A DNA stretch of 64,000 bases from Leptobrachium leishanense (GCA_009667805.1 CM019064.1:380491120-380555119), one strand, 5' to 3'; shown: positions 11,451 through 22,408, counted from the stretch's first letter. Numbers and translations are program-made. The notes: generated from the letters alone by a model not told the origin.

Positions 11451-11539
11451 GCTAATCGCAAATAAAATCGCAATATTCATTCAAAAAAATCGCAATATGA
11501 TTACTTTGTCCATATTGCACAGCCCTAGAACCTATGTTT

Positions 11540-12500
11540 TCCTTTATAAATTGTACAAACCCTGCCTGCAGGTCCCCCCCACCCCCCCCCTTTTTCATTC
11601 AAAATTTCTGAGCGCAGTCTCATCTCTGACTTTTACAAGTAATTTTTTATTTTATGCATACCATACTTGGTTACTTTGTGGAATGACATCAGGACATAAT
11701 ATGCCAATATTATGTCATGGGCTGTAAGGACTGTCAATTACAAAATAAACATGAGTGTAAAAGTGGTAATTTATCGCGTTATTCCTGCAGACTGAGTGAC
11801 AGTGTGTAAAATCACCCAATTCTATGCATCCATACTGGATCATTTTAAGGAACCGTGCAGACTGCATTTTACTTTTATAAATTGTAGTGTTTGCTTTTCA
11901 TTCAAAGCCTCTAATACACCTTGCGGTATATTGCTTTTTGTGTTTTAATGTTTTTTGTGTGTGTGAACATTTTATGAATGAAAAACCTTCCAATGTAGGT
12001 GTTTATTTTTCTTAATGACACCAGGATGTAGAGTTTTATATGCCTTCCCTGGCACCCCATACTCCTGTGTGCTGATAACATGAGCCTGTGTAGTCTTTCC
12101 TTTTCCTCCCCACCCCCAAAGCCATGGGGGAAGGGAAGCCTGCCTCCTGCTGCTCTCCTCTCTCCATTTCTCTTCTCTGCTTTCCCGTCTGATGGGGGTT
12201 GGTAACGAGAGAACATCCCTTCTCTCTATTGATATTAGAATAGAATTGTACTCAATGCTGCCTTCCAAGAGAAGCTTTCAAATCTGTGACCATCAAGAGG
12301 TCCCAATGTACCCATTTTGTTTCCCTTCATTTAAATGATATTTTATGACTAAATATTCTTGGTATTGGATCCTGTTGTGAAATAAACCTATTGTACATTA
12401 GACTTGACTGTATTGCTGGTGGTTTGCTTTTGCCTGCAATATATAAAGCTTGATTTTAAATCTGAAATCTTGCACAGTAAGCCTGCCTCCCCAGCACCCT
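11540..12500. other. Non-coding AT-rich stretch
   Basis: AT-rich sequence with a C-run at 11575-11590 and a GGGAAGG-rich patch near 12100-12190. No exon, RNA gene or clear repeat boundary was recognised. Confidence 0.4.
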
Positions 12501-13026
12501 GACATGACTGATTACACTGGCCAACAAGGTTTTTGTTTCCTTTACAACTTCTGGTGTACCAGATAGATTTTGTAATGCTGAGCACAGGAATAATTTTAAA
12601 TGTGCTATCACGTAAGGGTTTTGAGAAACAGCTGATTTTAAATTCAGAATTTTTCAATTTTCAAAGCGGAGTGTTTTCAACAGTAATGTGTATTCAGGTT
12701 AGCTGTATGGCATTAGGTTATATATATTGATGATCTTCTTTGGCTAGAATCTTATGTAACACTCATAACAGATGCTATTTGTACTGCAGGGTCACTGAAC
12801 TACATGGATTTTAAAAATGAGTATGATTAAGTGTGCCCAGACATGCCCAAACCTGCCTGAAAACCTACATGCAGAGTATGAATGGTTGCTATGGCTACAA
12901 AATCTTATATATACCAAGCAGCAGTAAGTGGCAGCTGCAGTCTTTTGAATTGAGGAAAGGCAACTGTTTCGTTCAAGGCGGTGAAATTCATATTGTATAT
13001 TAAGTAATATTTCAGCTATAATTTCT

Positions 13027-13725
13027 GAAATATCACGTCGATGTAGAAATAGCAGTGACGCTTTTTGTTACATATGCGGCGAATTTACGTTGAAAGCACA
13101 GAAACGGAGTATGACAGCTCTGATAAAGAAAGCATATGAGTTGTACTTTGGGTGCAAAATTGGTGACCAGGACAAAGTATGGGCACCTCATATATGTTGT
13201 GCATCTTGTGCTACCAGTCTGCGAGCTTGGCTTAAAGGTATGCGTCCATCCATGCCTTTTGCCATACCAATGATTTGGAGGGAACAGAAAGATCATGTAA
13301 TGGATTGCTATTTCTGCATGACGAATGTAGCAGGATTCTCTTCAAAGAACAAGAACTTTATTGAATACCCTAACCTCGCGTCTGCAATGAGGCCTGTTCC
13401 ACAAGACGACAGTCTTCCTATTCCAAAACCTCCCGAGGTTTGGACACTGGATGACGAGGAAGAGCATGCAGAGGTAGATCAAACGCTGCAGATCGAAGAT
13501 GATGCATCTGCGGAAGATCCAGATTTTGAGCCATCAACGTCCAACATTCCGCATCTGATTTCTCAGGCAGAGCTCAATGATCTGATCCGCGATTTAGCTT
13601 TGGCAAAAAGTCAAGCAGAACTACTTGGATCTAGGTTGCAAGGCTGGAACCTGCTGTCACCAGGTACAAGAATTTCAGTATCGCCACCGTGCTATAAACG
13701 GAAATCTACAGCAAAATATTTCTAA
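13027..13725 (+). pseudogene. N-terminal part of a cysteine-rich transposon-associated protein, C-terminus missing
   Basis: The open frame extends upstream of the first ATG (13090) to about 13027. There it encodes a CYICGEFTL motif, the first half of a likely zinc-binding knuckle. It continues with HICCASCATSLRAW and DCYFCM, giving paired cysteines at regular spacing, then an acidic Glu/Asp-rich linker and a helix-like segment (LISQAELNDLIRDL) ending LQGWNLLSPG. From memory this resembles the N-terminal half of an uncharacterised protein family repeated in arthropod, cnidarian and fish gene predictions, where a longer C-terminal domain follows; I cannot verify that here. The frame stops at 13723-13725 after KYF. 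The true start is unclear: an upstream exon or a non-AUG-proximal start would be needed to include the first knuckle. It lies between the transposon ends, so it is more likely a transposon product than a host gene. Confidence 0.6.
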
Positions 13726-13967
13726 TTTCTTTAAGTGTTGTTATAATTAATTATAATTTAATAGCATATACTTCAGTAGCATTATATCGCAGAAGACGTT
13801 ACAATGCTAAATTTTCAAATGTCGATTTCTGAATAACCCTACGTGACACAAAAATTACAATTACCGTATTTTTCGCTCCATAAGACGCACCTGACCATAA
13901 GACGCACCTAGTTTTTAGAGGAGGAAAACAGGAAAATAAATATTCTGAATCAAATAGTGTAATAATG

Positions 13968-14690
13968 GATATTGCCCCAGCTCCTCTCATGGATACTGTC
14001 CCCCAGCTCATGGATACTGTCCCCCAGCTCATGGATACTGTCCCCCAGCTCATGGATACTGTCCCCCAGCTCATGGATACTGTCCCCCAGCTCATGGATA
14101 CTGTCCCCTAGCTCATGGATACTGTCCCCCAGCTCATGGATAATGCCCCAGCTCACACATGGATTTGCCCCGGCTCACACATGGATTTGCCCCGGCTCAC
14201 ACATGGATTTGCCCCGGCTCACACATGGATATGCCCCAGCTCACACATGGATATGCCCCAGCTCACACATGGATATGCCCCAGCTCACACATGGATATGC
14301 CCCAGCTCACACATGGATATGCCCCAGCTCACACATGGATATGCCCCAGCTCACACATGGATATGCCCCAGCTCACACATGGATATGCCCCAGCTCACAC
14401 ATGGATAATGCCCCAGCTCACACTTGGATTTGCCCCAGCTGGCTCATGGATATGCCCCAGCTGGCTCATGGATTATGCCCCAGCTGGCTCATGGATAATG
14501 CCCCAGCTGGCTCATGGATAATGCCCCAGCTGGCTCATGGATAATGCCCCAGCTGGCTCATGGATAATGCCCCAGCTGGCTCATGGATAATGCCCCAGCT
14601 CCCACATGGATAATGCCCCAGCTCCCACATGGATAATGCCCCAGCTCCCACATGGATAATGCCCCAGCAGCTCATGGATAGGCCTCAGCT
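13968..14690 (+). repeat. Minisatellite, 21-24 bp units, over 30 copies (element C)
   Basis: Three successive blocks of variants share a CATGGATA...CCCCAGCT core. The blocks are: CATGGATACTGTCCCCCAGC (about 13985-14145); CACATGGATATGCCCCAGCT (about 14150-14430); and TGGCTCATGGATAATGCCCC (about 14430-14690). The block structure indicates successive local expansions of different variants. Confidence 0.95.
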
Positions 14691-14871
14691 CACCTGCCGC
14701 CGCGTTCGTCTCCCTCTGAGCGTGCGTCCGGCGGCAGGAAGGTTGGGCACTCGCCTGGGGGAGCCGCGAAATCGCGGTCACGTGGCTCCCCCAGGCGAGT
14801 GCCCAAGCTCCTTGCCGCCGGACGCACGCTCAGAGGGAGCCGAACGCGGCGGCGGCAGGTGAGCTGAGGCA
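14688..14871. repeat. GC-rich palindrome (element C)
   Basis: A long inverted repeat running from CAGCTCACCTGCCGCCGCG to GGCGGCAGGTGAGCTG, with arms containing CACTCGCCTGGGGGAGCC and its complement and a short centre CGAAATCGCG. It is homologous to the palindrome in element B. Confidence 0.9.
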
Positions 14872-15167
14872 TATCATGGGGCATTCGCTCCATAAGACGC
14901 ACCCACTTTTCCCCACACTTTTTGGGGGGAGAAAAGTGCATCTTATGGAGCGAAAAATATGGTACATACTTTTGTTCAGTAAGTCAAACTCTAATACTTA
15001 CACCCAAAATTTTAGAGGAAACATAAACTTTCCTAAAATTTGTTGGCCAGTGTTATCAGTCACCCCACTACCCCTTCCCATGACAATTGGCCTTGATTTA
15101 GGTTGAATTCAAATATTTATTTTTTTCCTGTAGAAACTTGTGTTCAATTTTAGTATATATGCTCTTT

Positions 15168-16050
15168 AAGGCTGGTCGGCCACTGGCACCGTAGTCGGGT
15201 GACCGACTTGGTCACCCGACAACGCCATCAGCCGCTCAGGGTCGTCCACTGGAATCATCTGTGTATGACCCAGATCGGCTGATGGACAGGCCGTCGGGGG
15301 AAAAAGATAAACCCTGCTGCCGGGTGAAAAAAACAAACGGTCTTTGATGCTGAAACGGAGTTTCAGCTTCAAGGCCTGTCCCGATCCGGCACGACCCGCT
15401 CGTAGTGGGGGGGGATTTAAACCCTCCTCTCCCTGGTGCAGAAAATGTTTCAGCACCAGGGAATGCAGCGCTGAAGCCGGCTCGCAAAGAAAAAAAAAAA
15501 AAGTGCGAGTGGGGAAAAAAAGCTGCATCTTAAATTATTTTTTAAAAAGAACCAAAGAGTTCGCCTAAAAAATCCAGAAAAAAACCCTACAATATCAATA
15601 AATAGGCTTTTTGCTGCGGATTAAAAAAATAAACGGTTGAATGAAAAATAAATAAAAACGAGAATTGTTTTTCCATTGAATCCTATGGGCATCCCAAACG
15701 GCGGTTTCCCTATATTATACAATCCATTTTTTTCACGTTTGCCCTCTACACGCCGCCTATATTATACAATGTATCTTTTACGTTTCCCCGAAGCACAAAG
15801 TTAAACAATACAATTCATCTTTTTCATGTAAACTTGTATCAGATTGTCTGATTTCATATGGCCATGTCCCATGAAAATTGTAAGGTTCGCTAGTCTGTTG
15901 TAATTGCATACAATTGTCCTGAAATTGTCCATCGGTGGTCAGATGCAGTGGAAGAGGGCTGATTCTCTTGCATGCTGTAGGATCAGTCAGACGACTTCAG
16001 ACAATATTGGATGATCACACAAATATGGTGCCAGTGGACGGTCGGCCTAA
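15168..16050. mobile_element. Inverted-repeat element with GGTCGGCCACTGGCACC ends
   Basis: The left end TTAAGGCTGGTCGGCCACTG (15167) followed by GCACC mirrors the right end GGTGCCAGTGGACGGTCGGC (16028) followed by CTAA. The body is about 880 bp, AT-rich, and has no transposase. The ends 'TTA/AGGCT' resemble those of the smaller GGGTCAGACGAGCG family at 25911 and 55257, so they may be related. Confidence 0.6.
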
Positions 16051-16443
16051 CTCTGCTAGTCTTCTGCTCACATGGACTCCTTATCGCTGCTGAGACCAGA
16101 AGCCAGACATCTATCATGTCTTTCCTTGGATTATCTGCTTATATATATTAGTTTTTGCATTTGGCTTTTACATTGCACGAAACAAAGTCCGACACCATGT
16201 CATCAATCCACTGCTTGTCAGTGTTAGGAACACTCCCAATGCTGTGTACGAGCACTTGGGTAGACACAGTACTTGGCATGCCTCCTTGGAAAATTCATTG
16301 GTTTATCGTATCCTAGATAACATATTATTAGCTTGTTTGTTAATTTGTTAGTTGATCCCTCACTTCTTATTGTAAACCACTGCCGAACTTTCGCTTTAAT
16401 GAAGGAATGATGAATAAATTATGAAAAAAATAACAAGTTACAC
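16051..16443. other. Non-coding AT-rich stretch
   Basis: No gene or repeat boundary recognised. It ends in an A-rich run (16418-16440) just before the next element. Confidence 0.4.
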
Positions 16444-17519
16444 CAGGGCTTGACAAGGCCAGGAGCCTAGTAGCCACGGGCTCCTAGAATTTTACTCCTG
16501 GCTCCTAAATTTCCAGTTTATTTTACACCAATCTAAAAGCAGTCTTTGGCATCTAAAAACATCTAGTTGGCTTCAATGTTTTCTTCCTTTCCCCTACATT
16601 TAATGTAAATATATCCAGCCCTCGGTATGTATTTATATATGCAGTCGGTATGTGTGTCTGCAGTGGGTAAATAGGGTGTCCAATGACAACAGAGCAAAGA
16701 AAATATTATCTGTAATTTTATATTTATATATATATATATATATATATATCTATATCTATATATATATCTCTATATCGCCAAACTGATATTCGAAGCAACG
16801 GTCTACACTTCTAGGCTCAAAAAGTAGCCAAAAGACCACATGCACAAAAAATACCTAACAGCAAAAAGCACCAGGTAACAAAGTGATAAATAAATAGAAG
16901 CAGCTAAAATATTAATTTTAAGACACGACTCGGAGGCTCCTATTTGCTTATCTCTTCTTTATTCAACTCACAGCAGCAAAAAATTTCAACAAAAAAACAC
17001 CTAACATCCCAACGTGGACGTATCCCTTCCCTCAGACCCTGGCCACCCCCTCATCCCAGTCCATAGGGGGGCGTGTCTGGAGCATCATTTCCTCTTCTTT
17101 TGCTGCTCCTCACAGAGATGAGTACTCCATGTTGCGCTCTGAAAATCTTTACTTGTATGTTTGTGTTTGAGTGCCTGTTGGTGTACTTCGCTCCTGGGCC
17201 CGATCTACCCGGTTTCTAACCGCGGGGATCGGTGCCTGGGCCCACCCGCGGACACCGGCGCTTCTAACACCGCCGCGCCGCGGGTCCGATAATTAAAACC
17301 TTCTGCTCCTTGAGTAGGCTGCCCTGCTTTTCCCGCTGGCCTTAATACCCCGAATCCACTTGGTATATTTACGGGTCATTTCGTGCCCGCCGCTCCCGTT
17401 TCGTGCCTTTTCTCGCGAGGCCGGGGGTGGAGCCTATTACTGCATCGCGTCTCCGCTGTTTACTGCAATCTTCTGCGCCATTTTAACACGCGCGGGAAGA
17501 TTCCGACACGCTGAGAACA

Positions 17520-18980
17520 ATGTCCCTCTCGAAGCCTACGTCAGACTCTCACTCGACCTCTCCTAGGTCCGATTTAGCAAATAGCTCCCGATGCTCTGCG
17601 TCTACAGACCCTCAGGCACCAGGTTCCCCCCCACGCCGCCATTCTAAATCAAAGGCCCGCTTTGCGGCGATGGAAGCCACGCTGCGCTCCACTATAGCAG
17701 ACACTGTGGCTTCGGCGGTGTCTTCAATTAGGGACTCGTTTGAAGCTGGCCCCTCTCATGGCCCGTCCTTCAGACCCCCATTTGCTTCCATGGGACCCCC
17801 ATCACTCCGCCCAATCTGCGAATCTGTGGCGTCTTCCCGCTCAGCGACCCCATACAAACCTGATTCTCTAGCCGTTGTACGGCATGGTGATTTGGCTCCT
17901 AGAGGGGCTGGCAACCCCACAACCCTGCCCTATGATGATTGCGAGTACGCCTCGTGCAAAAGAGCCTTTGACCGCGAGTCGAAAAAAGTGGTCGACGATA
18001 AAAAGCTCAAGCCCACGGGCCGCAGCTTACTCCCAGTGTACAGCGACTCGGAGAGTGAGGAACCCGAGCAAGGGGAGGATAGCAAAGCCATCGAGCTTCA
18101 TGCACCAGAAGATTCCGACCTGATGGTCGATGAAGAGCCTTGCGCCCCCAGACGCAGTTCCACTGCAGTCATTATTCGCGACCCACAGGGCCAGCCCATG
18201 TTTGACCCCATACAGGTCGCTAACCCCCGATCCACAGCGTGGACCCCACAACCTCATGTCGAACAATGGGTGGACGCACGCCTGCATCTTCCCATGGACC
18301 GAGAAACCCGGGCCAATTTGAGAGCAGAATGCCCACGACCATCCACCGCGGGGAAAACCTGCATTACCCCGGAGGTAGACATAGACTTCCAGAAATATAT
18401 CACCACCAAAGGGTGGTCCCTGAAACGGGGCATTGACCATGCCTTTAGAGCATGCGAGGACAAGGTGCTGGATGTGACGGCCCCATTGGTCCATCTCTTT
18501 GACGTGGCGGAGGAAGCCCGTCTCCAGGGCGCTACCATAGATTCGGGCATGGTCGTAGAATGGGTCCAGCGCTCATTATGCCTACTGGGAGCTGCTAATT
18601 CGGCACTGGCCGCTGAACGCAGGAAATCGATCCTGTTAAAAATGGACCCTCAACTGACCACTATGGCCAGCAAGGATATGGGCAGCGAAGCCCAAGGCCT
18701 TTTATTCGGGGAAGCCTTTATTAAAAAAAACAGGAAAATATGCAGGGACCTTCACCAATCTGAAAAAAGTCGAGACCTCTATAAAAAAGGTCTTTGGTCC
18801 CAAGCGTGTTTTTGGGAGAGCCGGCAACTACCGGGGTCGTGCTGCCGGCAGAGCGGGTCCTTCCCGCAATTCAAAAGGCCCCTCCCAAGCCCCCGCGTCA
18901 GGAATCCAAGAATCTGGTCCCGTCGGGCCTCCATATCAATCCCGAGCTGGTTGCTGGCGTGGCCGCGGCTACCGCGGTAG
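17520..18980 (+). pseudogene. DIRS gag-like protein, frameshifted near 18725
   Basis: The ATG at 17520 opens a 486-codon frame just after the GC-rich leader. The N-terminus is Ser/Pro-rich (SKPTSDSHSTSP); the middle has an acidic stretch (SDSESEEPEQGEDS) and a folded-looking C-terminal half with LFGEAFIKK near 18700. After the A-run at 18720-18730 the frame turns into low-quality sequence, while another frame continues with a Gly/Arg-rich segment typical of DIRS gag C-termini. The A-run is therefore a probable one-base slip. In DIRS elements this protein packages the RNA; no zinc knuckle is seen. Confidence 0.8.
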
Positions 18981-19142
18981 AGTATCCGGCTATCCACGAC
19001 GCCTGTCAGGTAAGCCTCCCGCTTTTGATTCCGGATCACTCGATCCCGGTAGGGGGTCATCTGGGACTTTTTCCCGAGGCGTGGGCTCGTATATCCACAG
19101 ATCCCTGGGTGCTCCAAGCGATAAGGGGGAATGTAATCGACT

Positions 19143-20182
19143 TTGCTGCGCCCCCTCCCTTGCGCGATCAACCGCCCTTGCATCTTGCATCAAACCCTGA
19201 TAAGGAAGACCGCGATAGAGCCGATGTCAGGGTCCTCCCCAAAATTTATCAGCCACCTCTTCCTGGTCACCAAGAAGGGCGGCGGCCTTCGACCGGTTAT
19301 AAACTTAAAGGACCTCAACGAATGGGTAACATATCAACACTTCCAGATGGAAGGCGTACACACTGAGAGATTTACTGCGCCCGGGGGACTGGCTCGCGAA
19401 GCTGGATCTCAAAGATGCGTATCTGTCTGTTCTGATGGCGGTGGAATGTCGCGACTACCTGTGCTTTCCATGGGACGGAAAACTTTGGCGCTTCAGATGC
19501 CTCCCCTTCGGCCTGTCGTCGCCTCCGTGGTGCTTCACGAAGCTGATGAAACTGGTTATGGCCCACCTTCGATCCGGGGGGGTCCGGCTGGTCATATATC
19601 TAGACGATATACTGATTATGTCAACTTCACGTTCTCTGACGTCCCTCCACGTGTCGTGGACAGTGTCCCTCCTACAAGACCTGGGGTTCCTCGTCAACGA
19701 GGAGAAATCTCTGCTGACCCCCTACCCAACGACTGGAATTTCTGGGTTTCACTCTGGACTCACGATCCAAGACACTCAGTATCCCGGACTCCAAGGTGAA
19801 GGCCATCCGGAAGGAGGTCGGCTCCTTGTTGAGGGTCAAGTCGACGACTCTTCGGTCTCTGGCTCGAGTGGTTGGTCTTCTGGCAGCCACACGTCTGGCA
19901 GTTCTCCCGGCTCCTCTCCACTATCGGGCCCTCCAACGATTAACGGCCCGTTCTCTCCGGAGAGGCATGGCCTACCGGGACCTGGTTTCCCTTTCGGACG
20001 ACGCGATCCTGGATCTGCATTGGTGGTCAGCCGGTTGGTTGGAGTGGAACTCCCGCCCGGTGGTAGACCCGGTGCAAACGATGGTGATTGAGTCGGACGC
20101 CAGTTGCCTGGGCTGGGGGGCCCCGATACGGTCCGTTGGAGACGGGGGGTCGTTGGTCGACGGAGGAAATAAATGCACATAA
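19143..20182 (+). pseudogene. DIRS reverse transcriptase, split over three frames
   Basis: RT motifs appear in order but in changing frames. HLFLVTKKGGGLRPVINLK is near 19255-19310; the block around LCFPWDG and RCLPFGLSSPPWCFTK is near 19465-19545; the catalytic YLDD is at 19597-19608. The connection follows near 19796-20100 (ALQRLTARSLRRGMAYRD, WWSAGW). Frame changes occur near 19390-19430, 19740 and 20150. The enzyme copies the element RNA into DNA. The YLDD and surrounding residues are intact, so the lesions are few and probably young. Confidence 0.88.
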
Positions 20183-21054
20183 ATTCGCTGGTACTTCTGG
20201 CGGCTTTGTTTGCCCTTCGTTGCTTCATACGCAACACCACACATCGGTCGATCCTGGTACGCCTAGACAATTTTCCGGCAGTACGGTACATAAACGCCCA
20301 GGGGGGTCCCAGATCGCTGGCTCTGGCGGCCATGGCTACGCGTCTTTGGGAGTTTTGCCTACCTCGAGGTCTGTATGTGAGGGCCCAATTCCTACCGGGA
20401 CTACACAACACCGTAGCGGATTGGAACTCCCGCAACTTCAAGGAATCAGGGGATTGGAAGCTTCTTCCATCTGTCTTCACCGTTCTCAACGGCTTATGGG
20501 GTCCGCTGCAGGTAGACTTGTTCGCGTCTCGGCTGAACTGTCAGTTGCAGAGGTTCTTCAGCTGGAGACCGGACGCGGTAGCGATGGTTGCACTCCTACA
20601 GATTTGGCCGTTGGCTCGCCTCTATGCCTTTCCTCCGTTCCGTCTGCTCGGATCCGTGCTACACAAACTTCGTTTGTCCCTGTCGGAACTGGTCTTCATC
20701 GCACCATGGTGGCCGATGCAACCGTGGTTTCCGATGTTGGAATGGTCTGTGGACACGCTGCGGCTTCTACCTAGGTCTCAAGACTTACTTCTGGATCCGG
20801 TCGGCCTCCCTCACCCGCTGCTACTAGAGGGACGGCTGCCTCTGATGGCTTGGGTGGTTTCAGGTTCGCTTGGCAATGCCACGAGCTTTCGGAATCAGCT
20901 GTGGGGCTACTCCAGCTCGCCTGGGCTCCGGGTACCAGGACCGCATACCCTTCCGCCTGGGATGGCTGGCACCATTGGTGTGTGGGACGGGGTCAGGATT
21001 CCATTTCAGCTCCTTTTTAGGATCTGTTCTGGATTTCCTGGCCTCACAATTTGA
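20173..21054 (+). pseudogene. DIRS RNase H / connection domain
   Basis: A long open frame follows the RT in a new frame, with LVRLDNFPAVRYINAQGG near 20258-20310, LPGLHNTVADWNSRNF near 20390-20440 and VDLFASRLNCQLQRFFSW near 20514-20570. The ADWNSR and DLFASR motifs are characteristic of the DIRS RNase H and downstream domain. The minus-strand element at 31.2-36.9 kb shows the same motifs in decayed form. Confidence 0.85.
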
Positions 21055-21059
21055 CGTTG

Positions 21060-21856
21060 GCTTTCAGGACCGTTAATGTTTACTGCTCGGCTATCTCGGC
21101 TGGCCCTGTCGGTTCGACGGCATTCCGGTCGGACGTCACCCCTTGGTTTGCCGCCTGTTGAAAGGGGTCAGACTTTCCCGTCCTCCCCTACCCAGATACA
21201 CCTCCACCTGGGATGTTTCGTTAGTCTTGTTGTTTCTGCGCTCTTGGACGGATAATGAGGGTCTATCTGTACGACAATTATCCGCCAAGCTGCTGGTGCT
21301 ATTGTGTTTAATTTCATGTAAATGCGTCAGTGACGTGAGGGCACTGGATTTCCAGGTCCGTTCCTTCGTCCCGGAAGGGGTTCGTTTTGATGTGTCCCGT
21401 AGAACCAAAACGTCCCTCTCATCGGTTTTCTATCCGGCATTCCCGTCTGAATCGTTGTTGTGTCCAGTCTGTTGTTTGAAGACTTATGAGTCGCGTACGG
21501 GGTTGCTAAGGATGGTGACGACCTCGCCACTGTTCGTGTCCTTTCGTTCCCCTCACTCTCCGGTGTCCACCTCCACTTTAGCACGATGGGCTCGGTGGTT
21601 GTTGGCTTTGGCGGGGGTTGATACTTCCCACTTCGGGGCACACTCCATCCGGGGCGCGGCTGCGTCGAAGGCCTACGCAATTGGTTGTCGATTTGGAGGA
21701 TATCATGAAGGCGGCGGATTGGACGAGAGAATCGACTTTCCGCACCTTCTATTTTCGTCAGGCTCCGCATTGGTCAGAGAATTTGTTGCGTTGAACAAGC
21801 AAATAGGAGCCTCCGAGTCGTGTCTTTTAAAATTACCAATTTTTCCTATCCGGTGA
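21060..21856 (+). pseudogene. DIRS tyrosine recombinase, frameshifted before the catalytic tyrosine
   Basis: The frame carries the expected order of recombinase motifs: SDVRALDF near 21330 with the first catalytic Arg, and HSIRGAAASKA near 21640-21675 with the His-x-x-Arg pair. Shortly after, around 21690, the frame slips. A different frame continues through the region that normally holds the tyrosine (a TFRTFYFRQ-like stretch near 21735-21765). The enzyme integrates the circular DNA intermediate without target duplication, which agrees with the lack of duplication seen against the empty site. Confidence 0.87.
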
Positions 21857-22194
21857 CGGAAAGTTTGGATTTTAATAAAGACTCGGAGGCGAGTATTTCC
21901 CGCCTCTCCCACCCATTGTGGGTTGTGTGGACGCTCTGTTCTCCATATTTGGTTATTTTTGTTGGGGACCGGGGCGCCCGCGTATTGTCGCGCTACTGCG
22001 CTTACTGAATGCTTGCATGTGTATGTCAGGAATCGGGGACGATTAGTCTTCCCGTCGCGTTGACCTGGCTTTCGTGTTTCGGTTTCCTTCCAGGACCTTG
22101 AGACGCTGGTCAGATGTTTTCTCAGTTTGCTACCTTCCCTGTGGACCCTGCTGAATTGGTCGAGTTCTATTGAGCTGTTCGGAGCGCTACAAAG

Positions 22195-22408
22195 AGGAAA
22201 TGATGCTCCAGACACGCCCCCCCCTATGGACTGGGATGAGGGGGTGGCCAGGGTCTGAGGGAAGGGATACTCCCACGTTGGGATGTTAGGTGTTTTTTTG
22301 TTGAATTCTTTTGCTGCTGTGAGTTGAATAAAGAAGAGATAAGCAAATACTCGCCTCCGAGTCTTTATTAAAATCCAAACTTTCCGTCACCGGATAGGAA
22401 AATTTGGT
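22195..22408. repeat. Right inverted terminal repeat and complementary region of the DIRS element
   Basis: 22195-22345 contains GACACGCCCCCCCCTATGG and GAATAAAGAAGAGATAAGCA and mirrors 16940-17100. The final part, from CTCGCCTCCGAGTCTTTATT to GGAAAATTTGG, mirrors 21835-21895. AATAAA near 22327 may serve as the poly(A) signal of the genomic RNA. Confidence 0.88.

Larger units (their letters stand above)
10836..11535. mobile_element. hAT-like non-autonomous element B (ends TAGGGCTGTGCAAT)
   Basis: Perfect 8-bp target duplications GAACCTAT lie at 10836-10843 and 11528-11535. The terminal inverted repeats are TAGGGCTGTGCAAT (10844) and ATTGCACAGCCCTA (ending 11527), followed inward by ATCGCGATT-like subterminal motifs. 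The 684-bp body consists of a GC-rich palindrome (10921-11076) and a 21-bp minisatellite (11096-11450). No transposase is present. The duplication is intact, so insertion was fairly recent. Confidence 0.92.
13862..14964. mobile_element. hAT-like non-autonomous element C (ends TACCGTATTTTTCGCTCC)
   Basis: Inverted ends are TACCGTATTTTTCGCTCCAT (13862) and a mirrored ATGGAGCGAAAAATATGGTA (ending 14964), with ATAAGACGCAC repeats just inside both. The interior is a long minisatellite (13968-14690) followed by a GC-rich palindrome (14688-14871). I found no clean 8-bp duplication, so the hAT assignment rests on resemblance of the ends and is less secure than for elements A and B. It interrupts the transposon 12505-15062. 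Confidence 0.75.
12505..15062 (+). mobile_element. DNA transposon with CACTGGCCAACAA ends carrying a truncated cysteine-rich ORF
   Basis: The left end TGACTGATTACACTGGCCAA (12505) mirrors the right end TTGGCCAGTGTTATCAGTCA (ending 15062); the match continues inward past ACAA. Ends beginning CACTG occur in Chapaev and CACTA-type transposons, but here the symmetry extends 10 bases further out and I cannot name the superfamily. Between the ends lie a 211-codon ORF (13090-13725) and a hAT-like element (13862-14964). Without the nested element the transposon is about 1.45 kb. A full-length autonomous copy would be expected to encode more after the stop at 13723. Confidence 0.7.
16911..22408 (+). 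mobile_element. DIRS1-like tyrosine-recombinase retrotransposon
   Basis: The diagnostic content and order are gag-like ORF, reverse transcriptase, DIRS-type RNase H, then tyrosine recombinase. The ends have the DIRS arrangement, not LTRs. The left terminal block (about 16915-17100) is the inverse of two internal right-hand pieces (21799-21834 and 22195-22345). The right terminal block (about 22346-22408) is the inverse of 21835-21895. This split internal complementary region is what DIRS elements use to pass through a circular intermediate. Comparison with the empty site at 46000-46668 places the junctions at about 16911 and 22408. Several frameshifts make this copy inactive, though most motifs survive. 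Confidence 0.93.

Noticed and set aside
10908..11480. Open frames up to 190 codons on both strands
   Set aside because: They are translations of the 21-bp minisatellite in element B; a unit length divisible by three keeps several frames open.
13972..14544. 190-codon + strand open frame and overlapping ones
   Set aside because: Translation of the minisatellite in element C, not a protein-coding gene.
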